Positions 10,821 to 23,220 of a stretch of 64,000 bases of DNA are shown here, piece by piece. The translations under genes and the position numbers were made by a program. Source of the DNA: Colias croceus (lineage: Eukaryota > Arthropoda > Insecta > Lepidoptera > Pieridae); NCBI RefSeq assembly GCF_905220415.1, contig NC_059546.1:4402001-4466000 (forward strand), read 5' to 3'. The notes under the pieces are model-generated. The model saw only the letters and a program-made list of their open reading frames with translations. It was not told the DNA's origin and ran no database searches. How positions within the stretch are numbered: the stretch's first letter is position 1; every line of letters starts with the position of its first letter.

Positions 10821-13140
10821 GTTATTGGGATTTGAGCCTGATATTTATCGACACGCGAACAAATCTAGTTTCCGTGTTAGAAGTTTGCTGGGCCTGTATT
10901 ATCGTCCCTCGCCAGATACATCCTTTTACGGTGTCCATAACTCGCAAACTCACAACAATTTTCTAACGAGCCCGCCTTGTACTATCTCCGTATTAACTCT
11001 CTGTGGCGTGTTGTGTCGGAATAAAATGTTTTTGCACTTGTTATTAGGTAATGTATTGCGCTGTGCTAGGCTTTTTATGTGTAAAGTTCAGGTTTCCTGG
11101 TGTGTTGTACTCTTTCAGAAGCGTTTGGTGGTCGTTTTTTGTTTTCTAACTGTTAATTGGAGCATTTTTTGCTGCTTTAGTTTTATATGAAATTATAATT
11201 AACGTAGTGTTTATGGCTGTGTACCTAAAGTCTTTCATTGCTATTCGGACAAAAATCTGTTAAAATGCCCACTTTTTATCGAAATCCGAACGTCGTTTAT
11301 TCCTTAACTCTGTAGGTCACGTAAAATTTCACAAATAAGTGTAGGCACTTTGCATTGTCTGAAATATTACCAATTTCACATCATTATTCAGTCAGATGTC
11401 TTTATGCCGAGATACCCTTCGTCCATTGTATATGGTTAAAAGCGTTTTCAATATTTAATGTGATAATACTGGGATTTATTGAAACGAATACTTAATTTAA
11501 TGCCGGCGTGTATTACAGTCACGTCGATCTTGCAGTCGTGACAGAATATACATCAGCCGAGATAAAAAAACCCTTGGCATCGTTGTCGGTACCCACTCAC
11601 GATTGTTTTAAATTGTTAGCACTTAACGGATGTATCTTATTGAATCTTGTAGGGTTAGGGTGCGTGAACATTATTTGAACGCAATAAAAGATACGGTAGA
11701 GATCTTCGCAGAGATCAAATGCGGGATGGTATTGAACGTTTTAGAGCTTTTTGGATTAACACAATCAGACATTCCTTGGAGGTGCAATAGGTATACCTTC
11801 AAGGTACTACTAGAATTTCGAATATTCAATTACATATTTAGATCAAGATATAATATACCTACCGACAAATTTTGAGTACCTACGTAGAATGTAGAAGTAA
11901 GTAGAATGTATACAAGTAGAGTGTATAGAAAGCTTTTTAAATCAAACACCTTCTATTTATAGTATTCTAAAAGAATACTCAACTAAAAACGGATGATATA
12001 ACTTGCGTTAGTAGGTATTGAGAGGATCTCTAACATTCGTCCTGCCCAGTAAGCTTATAAATCATTGCATTCGCATTGCAAGGCGCTTGTGCAGCGATTA
12101 AAAAGAAGCAACGTCGAGAGAAGGAGCTGAAATCGAATAAGCTGGCAATAATTTATTCGATTGTGAGTTATATGGTATTAAGTTTAGGTGGGAGGGCGCG
12201 GGGGCCGTTATCAGCTGGACAGCTTGAGTTACTACTCAGATATCTAAGATGTTTGTGAGACGTTCTTATTACATTGGCATAAAGTTTATTATGGCGACCA
12301 AAATTTTGTTGGAATGCAGCCATCTTGTATTCTCTGGCGTTCGTCGAGTTTTGTTTTTAGCGTTGGTTGTCTATTAAAATACGCTAGATGATTTTAAGTT
12401 CGTATAGATTTTGTAGGGTTCACGTAGGTATATTCGAATAGAGCATTTAGGTTTTTTTCAAGTGGCAGTTTTATTTAAAAGACTATCTAGTCAATCTTAG
12501 ATAGTCAGGTGTAATAAAAAAAAAAGAATGAAACAATCAAATGTGTCAAGCTACCAAGTCATAGAAATGTAAAGGCATCCTACTGGAAATAAAGTGATTC
12601 AGACAACACTTACCAATTTTATAAACTTTTCACTCTTTTGTCAGGTTTATTCACTTTTCCTTAGGATCACTATTTTATGACTTTTATAAATCTAGCATTA
12701 TCTTGATATCCTGATATGATACATAAAACCGAGTGAACACTAGAACGATTTTTTCCAGACTAAATTTTCTTCAACAAGCTGCCTCTAACACAATAGCCGC
12801 AGGCCTATATTTGTGTCGATAAAAACAAAACATTACAAAATGTAAAAAAGTACAAGTTTTTGTGCCGCGCCGCGTTCGCAGAAGACAATCTTCTAAAAAA
12901 GCTTAAACGTTTTTGTTAGGAAACAATAAATAACCCTTACAGTTTGGAACAAAGAATTCCCCTGTTTTCAAACACATTTATTTCTAAATGGGTTAACTTG
13001 CGCAATAGAAAGGATGTCCTTGAATCTCGCAATAAAAATTTCAAAAAGGTAAGGTGCTTTTGTGATGCTTTGCGAATAAAATTAGAATCCCGCAATGTTT
13101 GGCCTTGTCCGAGCAATTTTATTGCACCGTAAACCACTAA
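10821..13140. other. Mixed AT-rich DNA and GC-richer patches, no supported gene
   Basis: GC-richer patches lie at about 10825-11030, 11270-11620, 12060-12420 and 12850-13140. The 121-codon frame at 10825-11190 starts at a TTG and is cysteine/phenylalanine-rich at its end without a domain, as expected of chance. The 11.5-kb patch carries TTGGCATCGTTGTCGG plus ACGATT (11574-11605), matching 8,081. A short hairpin GACTATCTA/TAGATAGTC sits at 12481-12506 just before a poly-A run. 12937-13137 is open on both strands, again without a recognisable product. Confidence 0.4.
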
Positions 13141-15578
13141 AAAGTACCTCGCTTAGAATGTAACGATGTAGAAAGGTGTTCCGGGCCATTAGTCTCGTTA
13201 AAAAACAACCTAAGTAAAATAATTACACGTCGATCGTTTCCTAAAGAAAGTCTTTCACCAATTGTTTGGACATTCGGACAATGAAGGTAATAATTGTTAT
13301 TGTTATGAGCCGTTATGAATTGCTGTCAAAGGTGGTATTTGCAGGTGAATTATGTGCAACGCACAAAACATTTCTCCAAATTGTTTTGATTTTGTCTCCG
13401 TTTTTAATTCAGTTTGTCATTTTTAGTGCCTGTGTTAAGGTGTTGGTGAGAAATTTTAGTTCTTGGTAAGTTATTCTTTTAATATGTGTAAAGATTACCC
13501 TATTTGTTTATGAATAAATTATAGGCAATATGGTACTATAAATGTATTCCCTAATGTTACCTATTTTCTCAAATAATGCATAGAAATTCATACAGGACTA
13601 CACCGATTTTTGATCCCCGATTGCATCGGATTTATCGCAGCTTATGTAAAGCTAGACGGCGGGAGTAAATTATTTTCATGTAGCCCAATACATTTGCATA
13701 TCTGGAAGCACACATAGCACCGAAGCTACAAAGCCGCCTAATGGGGCGACAATCGGCGCCACATTTCATAATTATCGCCTATTTTGAATGCCCTGTATCG
13801 GAGCCTCCAGGCAAGCACTTGATACGCAGTTTGCATTAGACCCTTATTAAACCTCTTATAAATTTCAAGGTTGCTTGTAGATTCTGTTTTTGATAAATCT
13901 GTGGTAATCAGTTCGTTCAATCATTGTGGTTATTTATATCGTAGATACTTTGAAGCTATAGATATATTAATTCGATAATGTTTTGTATAAGAAGCAAAAA
14001 TTAGTTTATTTTAAATATTTTTTATACTTAACTTCAACAGTGAGCTAGAGAAGAGGACTGAATGTAATGCAAATGTGTTTCAGTTTACCATGAAATGACT
14101 TTTTTTAAGAGCAATAATTATTTATGTTCAATTTTTGTTGTTTAACAGTTTATAAAGTTACTCTTGTCTTCACAAAAACGTCAAGTTGCCATCAAACAAT
14201 ATCTAAAATTGTCTGGGTGTTCAGCTTTTATTTATTAAATTCAAAGACTAACAAATATGCTGTCGGTACTAGGCGTGCACTAAAGCATCATTATCATGCG
14301 TTTGTTCGACGTATCGGGATCACAATACTGCCAAATGCGATCGGACTTACGATGTGCGTCACTTTTAATGGCAACACTAATCGAGTCTAATAGCTCTAAT
14401 GGTATACGAGGCTGGTCTTTGGTTGGCTTCCGTGTTGGAAATTCAATGCTACGAAGTACGTACAAATCGCTCTTGAATAAAGATTAGCGCTACGTATGTA
14501 ATATTTTATGGGTATTATCATTTTGATAGGACTACTTTGTTTGGCTAAAAAGTTCGTGCTATTGAATATGTATAGATAGGTGTATAATGAAATTAAAATA
14601 TTTTCTGTTATGGTTTCGTATTAAAGAACGTGCGTTACATGATAATATTCAGATTCATAATTAAATTACCAACCAAAAACAAAAAAAATTTCCACAATTA
14701 AGACTGAACATTCATTAAAAAGCAATTTCATTAAAGATGAAGGGCAGATAACTGGCACCAATTTAACACAGCTCGGATTAGGTGGTTTAATATATTCGTG
14801 CGATGTAAATGGTTAGGTAAACGTAGTTTGGGCAGGACGGGTCGGCTCATTACACTTAATTGAAGGACCATTCGCGGACGAATGTTGGGCCTCGATGGGT
14901 GGTTTCTGTCTCAAATGACTATCATATAAATAGTTGTTACAATTAGTTCTGAAGGAATTTGTGAGATATGATTGTGGTTTTTGTACGGAATTTAATTGAT
15001 GGGTATATTTTCTATGCAATTTACGTAGAGTTGAGCACACTTAAGTAAAACTTTTGCTGATGTAACAAAAAATAAATATAAAAAAATAGTATCATACATA
15101 GGACATTAAAATAAACAAATATCGATTGATAATGTAACATAAAACGACAAAGATAACTTAAAAGCTCTAGGTATTCTAATAAATCTCAAATGCACTTGAT
15201 TAGTTTTACCCTTTTTACCATATTCCCTATTCATAATTGCATAAAAAACTCTATCCATTACTTTTCTATGCAACAAAGAATAACAAACAATACTGCACTT
15301 GTATTATAAATATGGAAAACAATTTCGCGCTCACTTAGCACTAAGCGACAAGAATATGCAAGCATAATAGATAAGGCTTTACGGGAGTCCTTTAATAGCT
15401 TTTCTTGCTAAGAAAATATGCATTTCATATAATAAGAAGATATTGCATTATGAATATCATGAAACATTTTCTGAATAAAGTGTGAATAGTAAGTAAGTGT
15501 GTATAGTGTAGTTGGTACGTGTAAGTTTTGTATGTATATTACGTACGTGTTGTATTTGTAGGTATATTACATAGTATA
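13141..15578. other. Non-coding DNA with several GC-richer patches
   Basis: Patches at about 13600-13920, 14270-14490 and 14810-15040 are GC-richer and hold overlapping short frames on both strands with no recognisable motif. AT-rich sequence lies between them. No gene or mobile element is supported. Confidence 0.4.
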
Positions 15579-15747
15579 CTAGCGGTCCGCCCCGGCTTCG
15601 CCCGTGGTACATATTAACGTTTTCTCTACATAAGAACCATCCTCGTACTTCAAGGAATATAATAAAAAAAGAATTATCGAAATCGGTTCAGCCGTTCTCG
15701 AGTTATGGAATTACAACGAAAAGTGGCATTGATTTTTATATATTAGA
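15579..15747 (-). mobile_element. Short non-autonomous Helitron (169 bp), copy 1
   Basis: On the reverse strand it begins TCTAATATATAAAAATCAAT and ends ...CGGGCGAAGCCGGGGCGGAC then CGCTAG, followed by T. 5'-TC, CTAG|T end and the adjacent GC-rich hairpin identify a Helitron. It is nearly identical to the element at 37142-37310, with four substitutions over 169 bp by eye (about 97-98 %) and the same strand. No coding content. Confidence 0.85.
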
Positions 15748-16255
15748 TTACCTATAGATACCTATTTGTACCTATCTATCTACAGTAAAACTGCTTATAC
15801 TTTCATATTTGTTAAATCATTGTGATATATCTAGTATCACCCTTGGACAAAATTTAAAGAATTCATTGTTTAGGAAATTAATAAGGTGCATAATTAGGTA
15901 TATTATGAAAATCAATGTATGGAATTTTGAATTTTCTTATTTGGCAGTTTATGATGGACATGTTTTCAAAAGACTTTCTTTATTGCTTCGATTAACAATA
16001 TGTTATTCTTAGATGTTATTTATGTAATATTTATATTTATTATATGAATGTAGAGTTAAATTTAAATTATTGATTCAAAGTATCAGTGGCGGTATTTTAG
16101 ATGTAAGTCTAGGGTTTATACCTACATCTAATTGAAAATGGAAATACTTAACTTCAACTAGATAGAAGCTGAAGCCTCAAGATATCACAAATTTCCAATT
16201 GTATATGCATTGTACCTTAACACGAGTGTTACTTATAGCCCAACACATTAAAGGT
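15748..16255. other. AT-rich non-coding DNA
   Basis: No gene or element seen; a 67-codon frame at 15809-16012 has no features of a protein. Confidence 0.45.
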
Positions 16256-16760
16256 AGCAATTGTAATTGCCTCGGAGGCAATCAGATCTGTATTTACATA
16301 CGCACATACGTTCGTACGGAACGAAATTAAAACCTGCCCCGCTATCACAATTGGCAATAAGCAATCTCTTATCGGAACACATCTCTATAGGCCTTTTAAC
16401 ATAAACGAAGTGAGCGCGGCCGCGGGCGGCGAACTAATCTCCATAACTTTAATCCCTTTACCCTCGCAGTACCAAGAATCCAATCAAACAGTACAAGCGA
16501 GTCTCCCCGAGCTGGTGCCCCCCGACCTCTCCCCGCCCGCGTCTCGCCTACGCAGCCTGTCCCGAGTAATTATCAAAGCTTTAATGACGTCATAAATCGA
16601 GTGTATAATCTAATCTGGAAAAGCCCCGGGCTCCAGCGCGCGGCTTAATGGTGTGAAAGCTGCCTTATCTCCCGCCATGTGTGAATAGAGCTTTATACGC
16701 GGCTGCCTGAAAGCTCGCGCCGGGAAACTTTGGAAAAATATGTCGTAGAACATTCGAGAT
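16256..16760. promoter_or_regulatory. Strong GC/CpG-rich patch with a CRE palindrome
   Basis: One of the most GC-rich stretches of the window, including GAGCGCGGCCGCGGGCGGCG (about 16411), the C-rich run 16503-16545, and GCTCCAGCGCGCGGC near 16630. A perfect CREB/ATF-type TGACGTCA lies at 16585-16592, followed by CATAAA. A 61-codon frame (16410-16595) crosses it but starts at a GTG and has no domain. One TGACGTCA per 64 kb is about the chance level, so the motif alone proves nothing. The overall composition suggests a regulatory or conserved non-coding element. Confidence 0.4.
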
Positions 16761-18466
16761 AAGAATGTGGGACGTGGAACGCTTTCAAGTTTAATAGAAA
16801 ATCGAACATTATCGTAAACGAGATGTCTTTACTAACAAATTCTTTGGAAGCGTAACTATTACGACGTTAGCACTGTACACTTTTAAAGGATTAAAACTTT
16901 TACCTCTAACGCTGCGTTACAATCTCTTTAAAATAATTTGACCCGGGTTATGGGTAAACTCAAACTTACATTGAATACCTATAATTCCAATAAAATAGAG
17001 TACAAGAACAGTTAGGTACTAATTATTATAATTTTTTTACATTTATTTTTACAAAGATAATAGAAGATGACGGTTTATTATTTTTATTGCAAGTCGTGCT
17101 ATCTGGAAGCATTATTAATATTGGAATAGATGCAAACGGCTACTTTATGTGTTATGTGCAATTTGGAAAACATTTTAGCACCGAAAGTCGCCATCGACAC
17201 ATCTTAAATAACTGTATTTTAACACCTCTTAACTGCATCCTAACCTCTAAGGTGCATCGCGATTTCTCAGCAAAGGTCTCTGTAACAAATCGATGATTTT
17301 ATATAATCATTTTACGTAGATTGTTAGTGCCGCTGGTCTTGGGGGCCATTATTGAATTACACGCCAAATTCAATTTAAAGTCTTTGAGAGGCTCGCACCG
17401 CTTACGTTAATAGTCGTGAATTCGATAACGGCCACAGACTACGCGACTCTCTTCCCGATTCACTTATAGTACGGGTTGCGTTGAATCGATTATACTCACA
17501 ATTTCATTAGACTGTGAAGTGTGGACGCCGATGTGAATGTTGTTAATTATTCTTTCGTACGATTTGTTTTTACGTTTGTTTCGAGAGGCGATTCATATGT
17601 AACTAGCCATTAAAGCACCGTGTCGAATTATCATCTTTCTCACGTTTTTGTTTCGTTAACCTTTCGTGCCTGTTCTATTCGATTAATCGATTTGCGATCG
17701 TTAATTTTTATTGCTTTAGAAATTTTGCACATTTCGAATTGATTTCAAATTGAACTTTTGATGATGTTCTACTGAAATTGAATACCAATTTTATTTGGCT
17801 CCAATATTGTTGCATAATGTTGTAAATGTAGAGCTATCGGTTCTAAAATATTTTTTCTAGTAAGGATATAATGAAAAATGCAAATGGAAAAATATTGTTT
17901 TGAAATGGAAAACGATATTTTTGGACATATATCAATTTATTTAGTAAAGTAAGTTAAAAACTTCTTATTTTAAATGAAATATTAGTAGATATGTAAAACT
18001 AATGTACAAAAATTCACTCATTTTAATCACCTATTTATGCTTAGATTTATTAACTGAGTGATAATGGATAAAAAATACAGGAAAGCTGCTTTGAATAATT
18101 AAAATTTGCTTTTAAAATCCAATTTAGATAACATACGTACCACATGTCGCATGACTCAATATAAAGTCACAATATAATGCTTACTCCGTAATATCAAAAC
18201 CTAAACGTTCATTTAACTGTGTCTATAAGTACGCCATCAGCCATTATCCTAAAATTCAGCTCTCGCTGCGATCCCCCGCTTCGCTTAATGAACAAATAAA
18301 TAAATTGAGCCCTTCTTGTAAACAGCTAACGTGATACAGCAGGCCCACTGTAAGGGGTAAGTGGTTTTCGGTGTTGTACCGGATCTCCGTATAGTACTTT
18401 ATCTGCCATGTAGTAAAGCCATAAACATAAGCACGATTCAGTGTCGACACTACCTATGTTGAGTAG
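16761..18466. other. Non-coding DNA, moderate GC patch at 17,160-17,700
   Basis: 17160-17700 holds CpG-containing, single-copy-looking sequence (for example GGCCACAGACTACGCGACTC near 17430). 18230-18460 is a second GC-richer patch with a 64-codon reverse frame that shows no domain. The rest is AT-rich. Confidence 0.4.
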
Positions 18467-18680
18467 CGGATATTAGGGCCTCAAATTTTCTGTATGGTAT
18501 TGAAATTTCCCAATTTCTATCTGATATTTTAATAATGTTTATATAAGAGTAAGTAAGTTCACCTAACGTTTGTGAACGGTATCTACCTACCGGATATTAT
18601 CTAGGGCCTAAAATTTTCCCAATGGTAGATACTTAAATTCTTATTTCTAGCAGAAATTTAAATAAGAGTTTAAGGAAGGG
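18467..18680 (+). repeat. Diverged local direct duplication, two units about 124 bp apart
   Basis: Unit 1 (from 18467) reads CGGATATTAGGGCCTCAAAT then TTTC, a short gap and TATAAGAGTAAG. Unit 2 (from 18591) reads CGGATATTATCTAGGGCCTA then AAATTTTC, and later AAATAAGAGTTTAAG. Order and spacing of the shared words are kept with small indels, which suggests an old tandem duplication. No function can be inferred. Confidence 0.5.
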
Positions 18681-21045
18681 CACCGATCGATAAGTACCTA
18701 GTCTAGTTCTTTAAATTTTAACGATTATTAACTCAGAAATACTCACATCAATATAGCTTCAATCGATGAAGGAAAAATTATGAAACCGGCGAAGATCCGA
18801 AATAAGAGTTGACATGGTGTATCTGCACTCTATCTAACACTTGACTAGTGTGGTGTACAACGACTGCAGTTAGAACAAAAATAAGAAAATGATGAATGTA
18901 ATGAAATACAGTTCCTATACAATTTACCCAATAAAGCCAGTATACGATTATCGTGTAAGCTTAATTTTATTTTAATTTATACGGACTGTTCTTAAGACGA
19001 AACTAGAAATGCATTTATTAAAATGTACAAAACAAAACACTTCATGGCTTCCAAGTAAGTATAGTTATTTGAAATTCAAATTGTGAAATGTGTTTTATGA
19101 ATTCTCTTTGATGTTTTAACAATGTACATACCGAATATATGATAAAGCTGTCTAAGTAGGTATTATTGTAGACATTTTAAAATAGGTTTGGAGGCTTGAA
19201 AAGTTTAGATACCCCCACATAATTTTTTTAGGTAGTATTCGCACCCATTGTATTTATAAATAATTTCGCAGGATATTATTATTTACTATTAAGATATTTA
19301 CCAAATAAAAAATAAAATTTCCTTTGAAATAATTATAACGAAATATACAAATACGTGTGATATTTATAACTTCTTTGATGTAGTCTTATTTCTTTGACCG
19401 ATATCACGTTTCAACACTCACCTTTATATTCATAATATTTTCAGCGTAATTCATTAAAAATTTCCAAAATGTCTGACAATAAATAATTAAACACTGGTGT
19501 TACCTCTAAAAATAATAGCTTTACTCGTCGTTTATATTTTTAAGACTACAAATAACACAGCTTAATCCGACAGTGTGTTGATGGGCGCCTTTCATTTACC
19601 TACTCTATCCAACGGTACCAAAAAGATTTCAAGGCTGTTTAATTTCAACTACCATTTATTATGTGGAATTGGATTCTGTGCAATGTTTTGACATCCCTTT
19701 ACGCAAGACAGATGGAAAGCGTGATCATTCTGGCGCTACTAATGCTTGAATATGGAACGACAATGTTGTAGTACCTAATAAAATGGATTAACTAAATTCC
19801 GCAGTTCTTTATACCACGCATATTATTAAAAAAAAAATTCTGACCAATTTTCATAAATTATTCAATAATAGAACTTGGAATAAATGTCGTGCTTCTGTTT
19901 TCAGTTATGTAAATTCTACATTTCATCATCAATTTAGAACTGTAGACTACTGTAGAGTACTGTCAGTAGTAAGCACGTGATCGTTAAGTTGGGCATCAAT
20001 CATCATGATAGAATAAAATAAATATTAATGTTAGTACATACCTAATTGTAATTAGGTAATTTATTATTTTAATGTGTTGATAAAAATCTATATGCATTTT
20101 GAATTTTTTTGTGGGTCTATGTCATAAAAACTACCTACTAGACAAATTTTAAAGTGAACTTCAAAATATGTATTGTAATTCGAATTTAAGTTTTTTTTTT
20201 TCAGAAAAACATCTTCAGATGTAGTTTATGATAAGTTTGCATGATAAGCATTTTATTTCGAATAAGTAGGTATGTAATATACATATGTTCAAGAAATTAT
20301 TATAAACAAACCATTCAATCGCTTAGCAATCGAAGTAACGTGAGAATCAATCTTCAGTCATCTATTTACAGAAAGAACGCCATTAATTTCGGTAGAACTT
20401 TATTTACTAAGCCGAGTAGGTAGGCACGAAACGGGTTCCTTGAAACACAATAAATCGTTTGTCGAAAGCCCCAAATAAATCCCCAGAACACACGATAAGA
20501 ATTCGATGTATCACGCGACGTAGGTATTTATTACGGTGGTACCTACTCCTATACAGAACCCGGAAGAGTCGATTCGAATCGATACCAGCTTTCTCCTCCT
20601 TAAAAATAAATCGATTCTCTCGTTTTCGAGTTTTTACTCGACATAACTCAAGTTTCGAATAACGAGGCCGTGATGTAAGATGCGCAAAAACAATTTGTGG
20701 TCCTCCCGATTTATGGGATGAGGAATTATTTTTCTTGCAATAAAATTTGCTTTATGGGAAGTTGTTTTACGTAAGCCTGTGATTATGTTAACCAGAGGTG
20801 CAGGTATATGTGATTGTTAAAAAATCTGAATTATCAATCCAAATACCTACCCATAAATTATCTTCTTTACTTTGTTCTGATACGAAATAAAATGTGGTCG
20901 CTTAGTTTTATAAAAAACAATTAATGAAACCTGTATACGATTGCCACAGAAATGTATAGCGAAACAGCTGTTCTAAGGGAACATGAATGACCCCTCGATG
21001 ACTTGTGTTCCAAGCCTCCTCGATTTTGACTAGGTTGAACATATT
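18681..21045. other. AT-rich non-coding DNA with a GC-richer patch at 20,330-20,680
   Basis: Nothing gene-like is seen. The patch near 20.4-20.7 kb contains a 14-bp perfect palindrome TCGATTCGAATCGA (20569-20582) and two chance-level frames. 19560-19750 is also a little GC-richer. Confidence 0.4.
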
Positions 21046-21214
21046 ATGATGGTCTAAGATCCGAATATAAGTCGAAATGCAACGGCGTGATAATAGAATG
21101 AGACCAATTTTATAATAAATTTAGTGTATTAAAAAATGTATTAAAAATGGGTTGACTGGGAAAATACTGGGAAAATCTTGCATTTCGACTTATATTCGGA
21201 TCTTAGACCATGAT
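21046..21214. mobile_element. MITE with perfect 32-bp terminal inverted repeats
   Basis: The element spans 21051-21209 (159 bp). Its ends begin GGTCTAAGATCCGAATATAA and are identical in inverted orientation for 32 bp. ATGAT lies directly outside both ends (21046-21050 and 21210-21214), a possible 5-bp target duplication. The interior is AT-rich and non-coding. I do not recognise the family. Perfect ends suggest a fairly young insertion. Confidence 0.82.
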
Positions 21215-21830
21215 AATTATGATAGAATTTTTAATAATTATTTAGGTAATGTCGTGTCATTTTTCTTTGTATTTGAATTAATTCAGAACACTCACAAGGC
21301 ATTTTGATCGAGCAGCGCTCATTATGAAAATTATTTGGAAAATCCAAAAGTGCACGACTCATAATGCTCATTTAATTATGAAATATAAAAAAAAATATAT
21401 ATATATAGATATACAGTCTTGTAGTTTTAGTTTTTTATTAATTGCAATTAAACGACACTGAATTAATTAATCATTCGCATTCAGTGACCTACAATCGTCG
21501 ATTAGAATATTTAAAAAAAAAATTAACTCAAATGATGGATTTTTTCACAAGTTATAGTGCTTTCAGGTTTCACACATGACGGACAGGAAAATTTTTTGAC
21601 CTATTTCGGTGTTTTTTTCCAATTCTATTGAAGTAAATCAATTTTTAAAAAGTATGGGATTAATCTCCATTAAATTATCTCGACAATAGTATGCAAAATA
21701 TCTTGATTCCGTGAACTAACAAGGCTATAATAATAAGAATAGCTGCAAAAATGAGGCGAAAAAAATTTTTCGATCGTAAAGCACTCTCTGATGCTTCGCA
21801 TCGTCGTGCAATATAGAGAACTCATTAATT
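21215..21830. other. AT-rich DNA, possible old repeat at 21,550-21,820
   Basis: A short A-run and (AT)n tract lie at about 21388-21407. From 21554 to about 21787, the words AGTGCTTT and AAAGCACT face each other across about 230 bp, followed by GATGCTTCGCATC (a small palindrome, 21791-21803). This could be a degraded mobile element, but the inverted words are only 8 bp. Low confidence. Confidence 0.25.
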
Positions 21831-23220
21831 ACCTACTTATAAACTCAACATAATATGTATTATATAATTAAAGTATAAATAAAACTATAAAACATTTACA
21901 TCTTGATAGCAAAAGTAATTATAACAACGAAATGTAGTGCAGTACCATAACCGAAATAGCGGTCATTGACCCATTGAGTTAGGGAGTGTGTCTGTTGGTC
22001 GAGGCCGGTCTGAACGTTCATCACTATCATACCATTTAGCCGTTTATTATGCGCTTCCTTATTTATGGCGTAATTCGTAAAAACAGCGCTTTAGTTATTC
22101 GCATAACATCGCAATTTTGCAATTTTTCTTTGAATATATCGCAATGTAAAAAGAAAGTAATAAAGCTCGAAACATTTAATTACTTTAACTTGTTATGAAA
22201 TTTTCTAACTTCACATTTTAACTCTTTTATGATATTAATACTTACTAGAAATCATTATAGAAATAATTTTCAAAATTAAATCCGTAACAAACATGTTCCA
22301 ATACTTAACCTATATAAAATATATCACTATGAATGCTGAATAGTTTTTTACGTTATTTGTAGATAGCCACTTGGCCTGATGCCATTGTGCGTGAGGTGAG
22401 ATGCACGAGGGTGGGGTCCCACGAATGGAAATCAATACTAACTGCACACTACTGCATTGCTCCAGTATAAATCACCCCTGCTGGCACCCCGTTGCCAAAC
22501 TTCCATGCTTTAAAATGCAAACTTTATACCTCAAATAATACGGTCCATTTTAAAATGCATCCAACGTAAGAATGGCCGCGAATCCATTAGATGTAAGTAC
22601 ATATCTATAAGTTGTCTTAGATGTTTTAAGGGAATGTTTGCTGAAATTTGCACATTTGCTAACGTAAATTCATACTGAATATCATTTAGATTTCTGATTA
22701 TTATTATTCCAATGCTATTTGAATTTTGAACCATTAGAATTGCATACCTATTACCTGAATACGAACAAATTAAATCACTCACTATTGTGAAATCACAAAC
22801 TTTTACTTGCAATAAAATTGATTAATGACGATATTGAATATTTATACCCGCAATCAAACCTGTTTTCATTAGCCGCTTAGTTTCCTTAGCTGTTTACTAT
22901 TGTTGCGAATGAAGAATGTCGTTTATAGAGTAGTGTTGAGTAAGGCTTAAAGCTGATTAAAGTATGCCATAAAATCATGCGTCATTTGGGCAATTATTTA
23001 CGTGGACAGATAGCTAATTTAAATTTAACACCCCAACAGTATAAGGTTACGGAGCCTAGAACACTGCAGATAAGGAACAGGCTCTGCTCACGGCAGGCAC
23101 TAACTCTTGGCCTTTATTTATTTCAAGCTACGTGCCCCAAGCAAGCAATCGTCATACAAATCCATTGCTGCTTTCAGCATAACAAGCTGCGCGATTTTCA
23201 ACCATAACATCATGTGTTGA
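21831..23220. other. Non-coding DNA with GC-richer patches at 22,380-22,580 and 22,920-23,220
   Basis: The 93-codon reverse frame at 22531-22812 and the 76-codon frame at 22977-23207 have no domain, no in-frame neighbours and mixed AT-rich codon use; I treat both as chance. Nothing else is recognised. Confidence 0.4.

Noticed and set aside
10825..11190. 121-codon open frame.
   Set aside because: It starts at TTG, has no domain, and the latter half is just cysteine/phenylalanine/leucine from T-rich DNA.
16585..16592. Perfect CRE palindrome TGACGTCA, also at 41944-41951.
   Set aside because: An 8-base word is expected about once per 64 kb by chance, so it is noted within its patch only.
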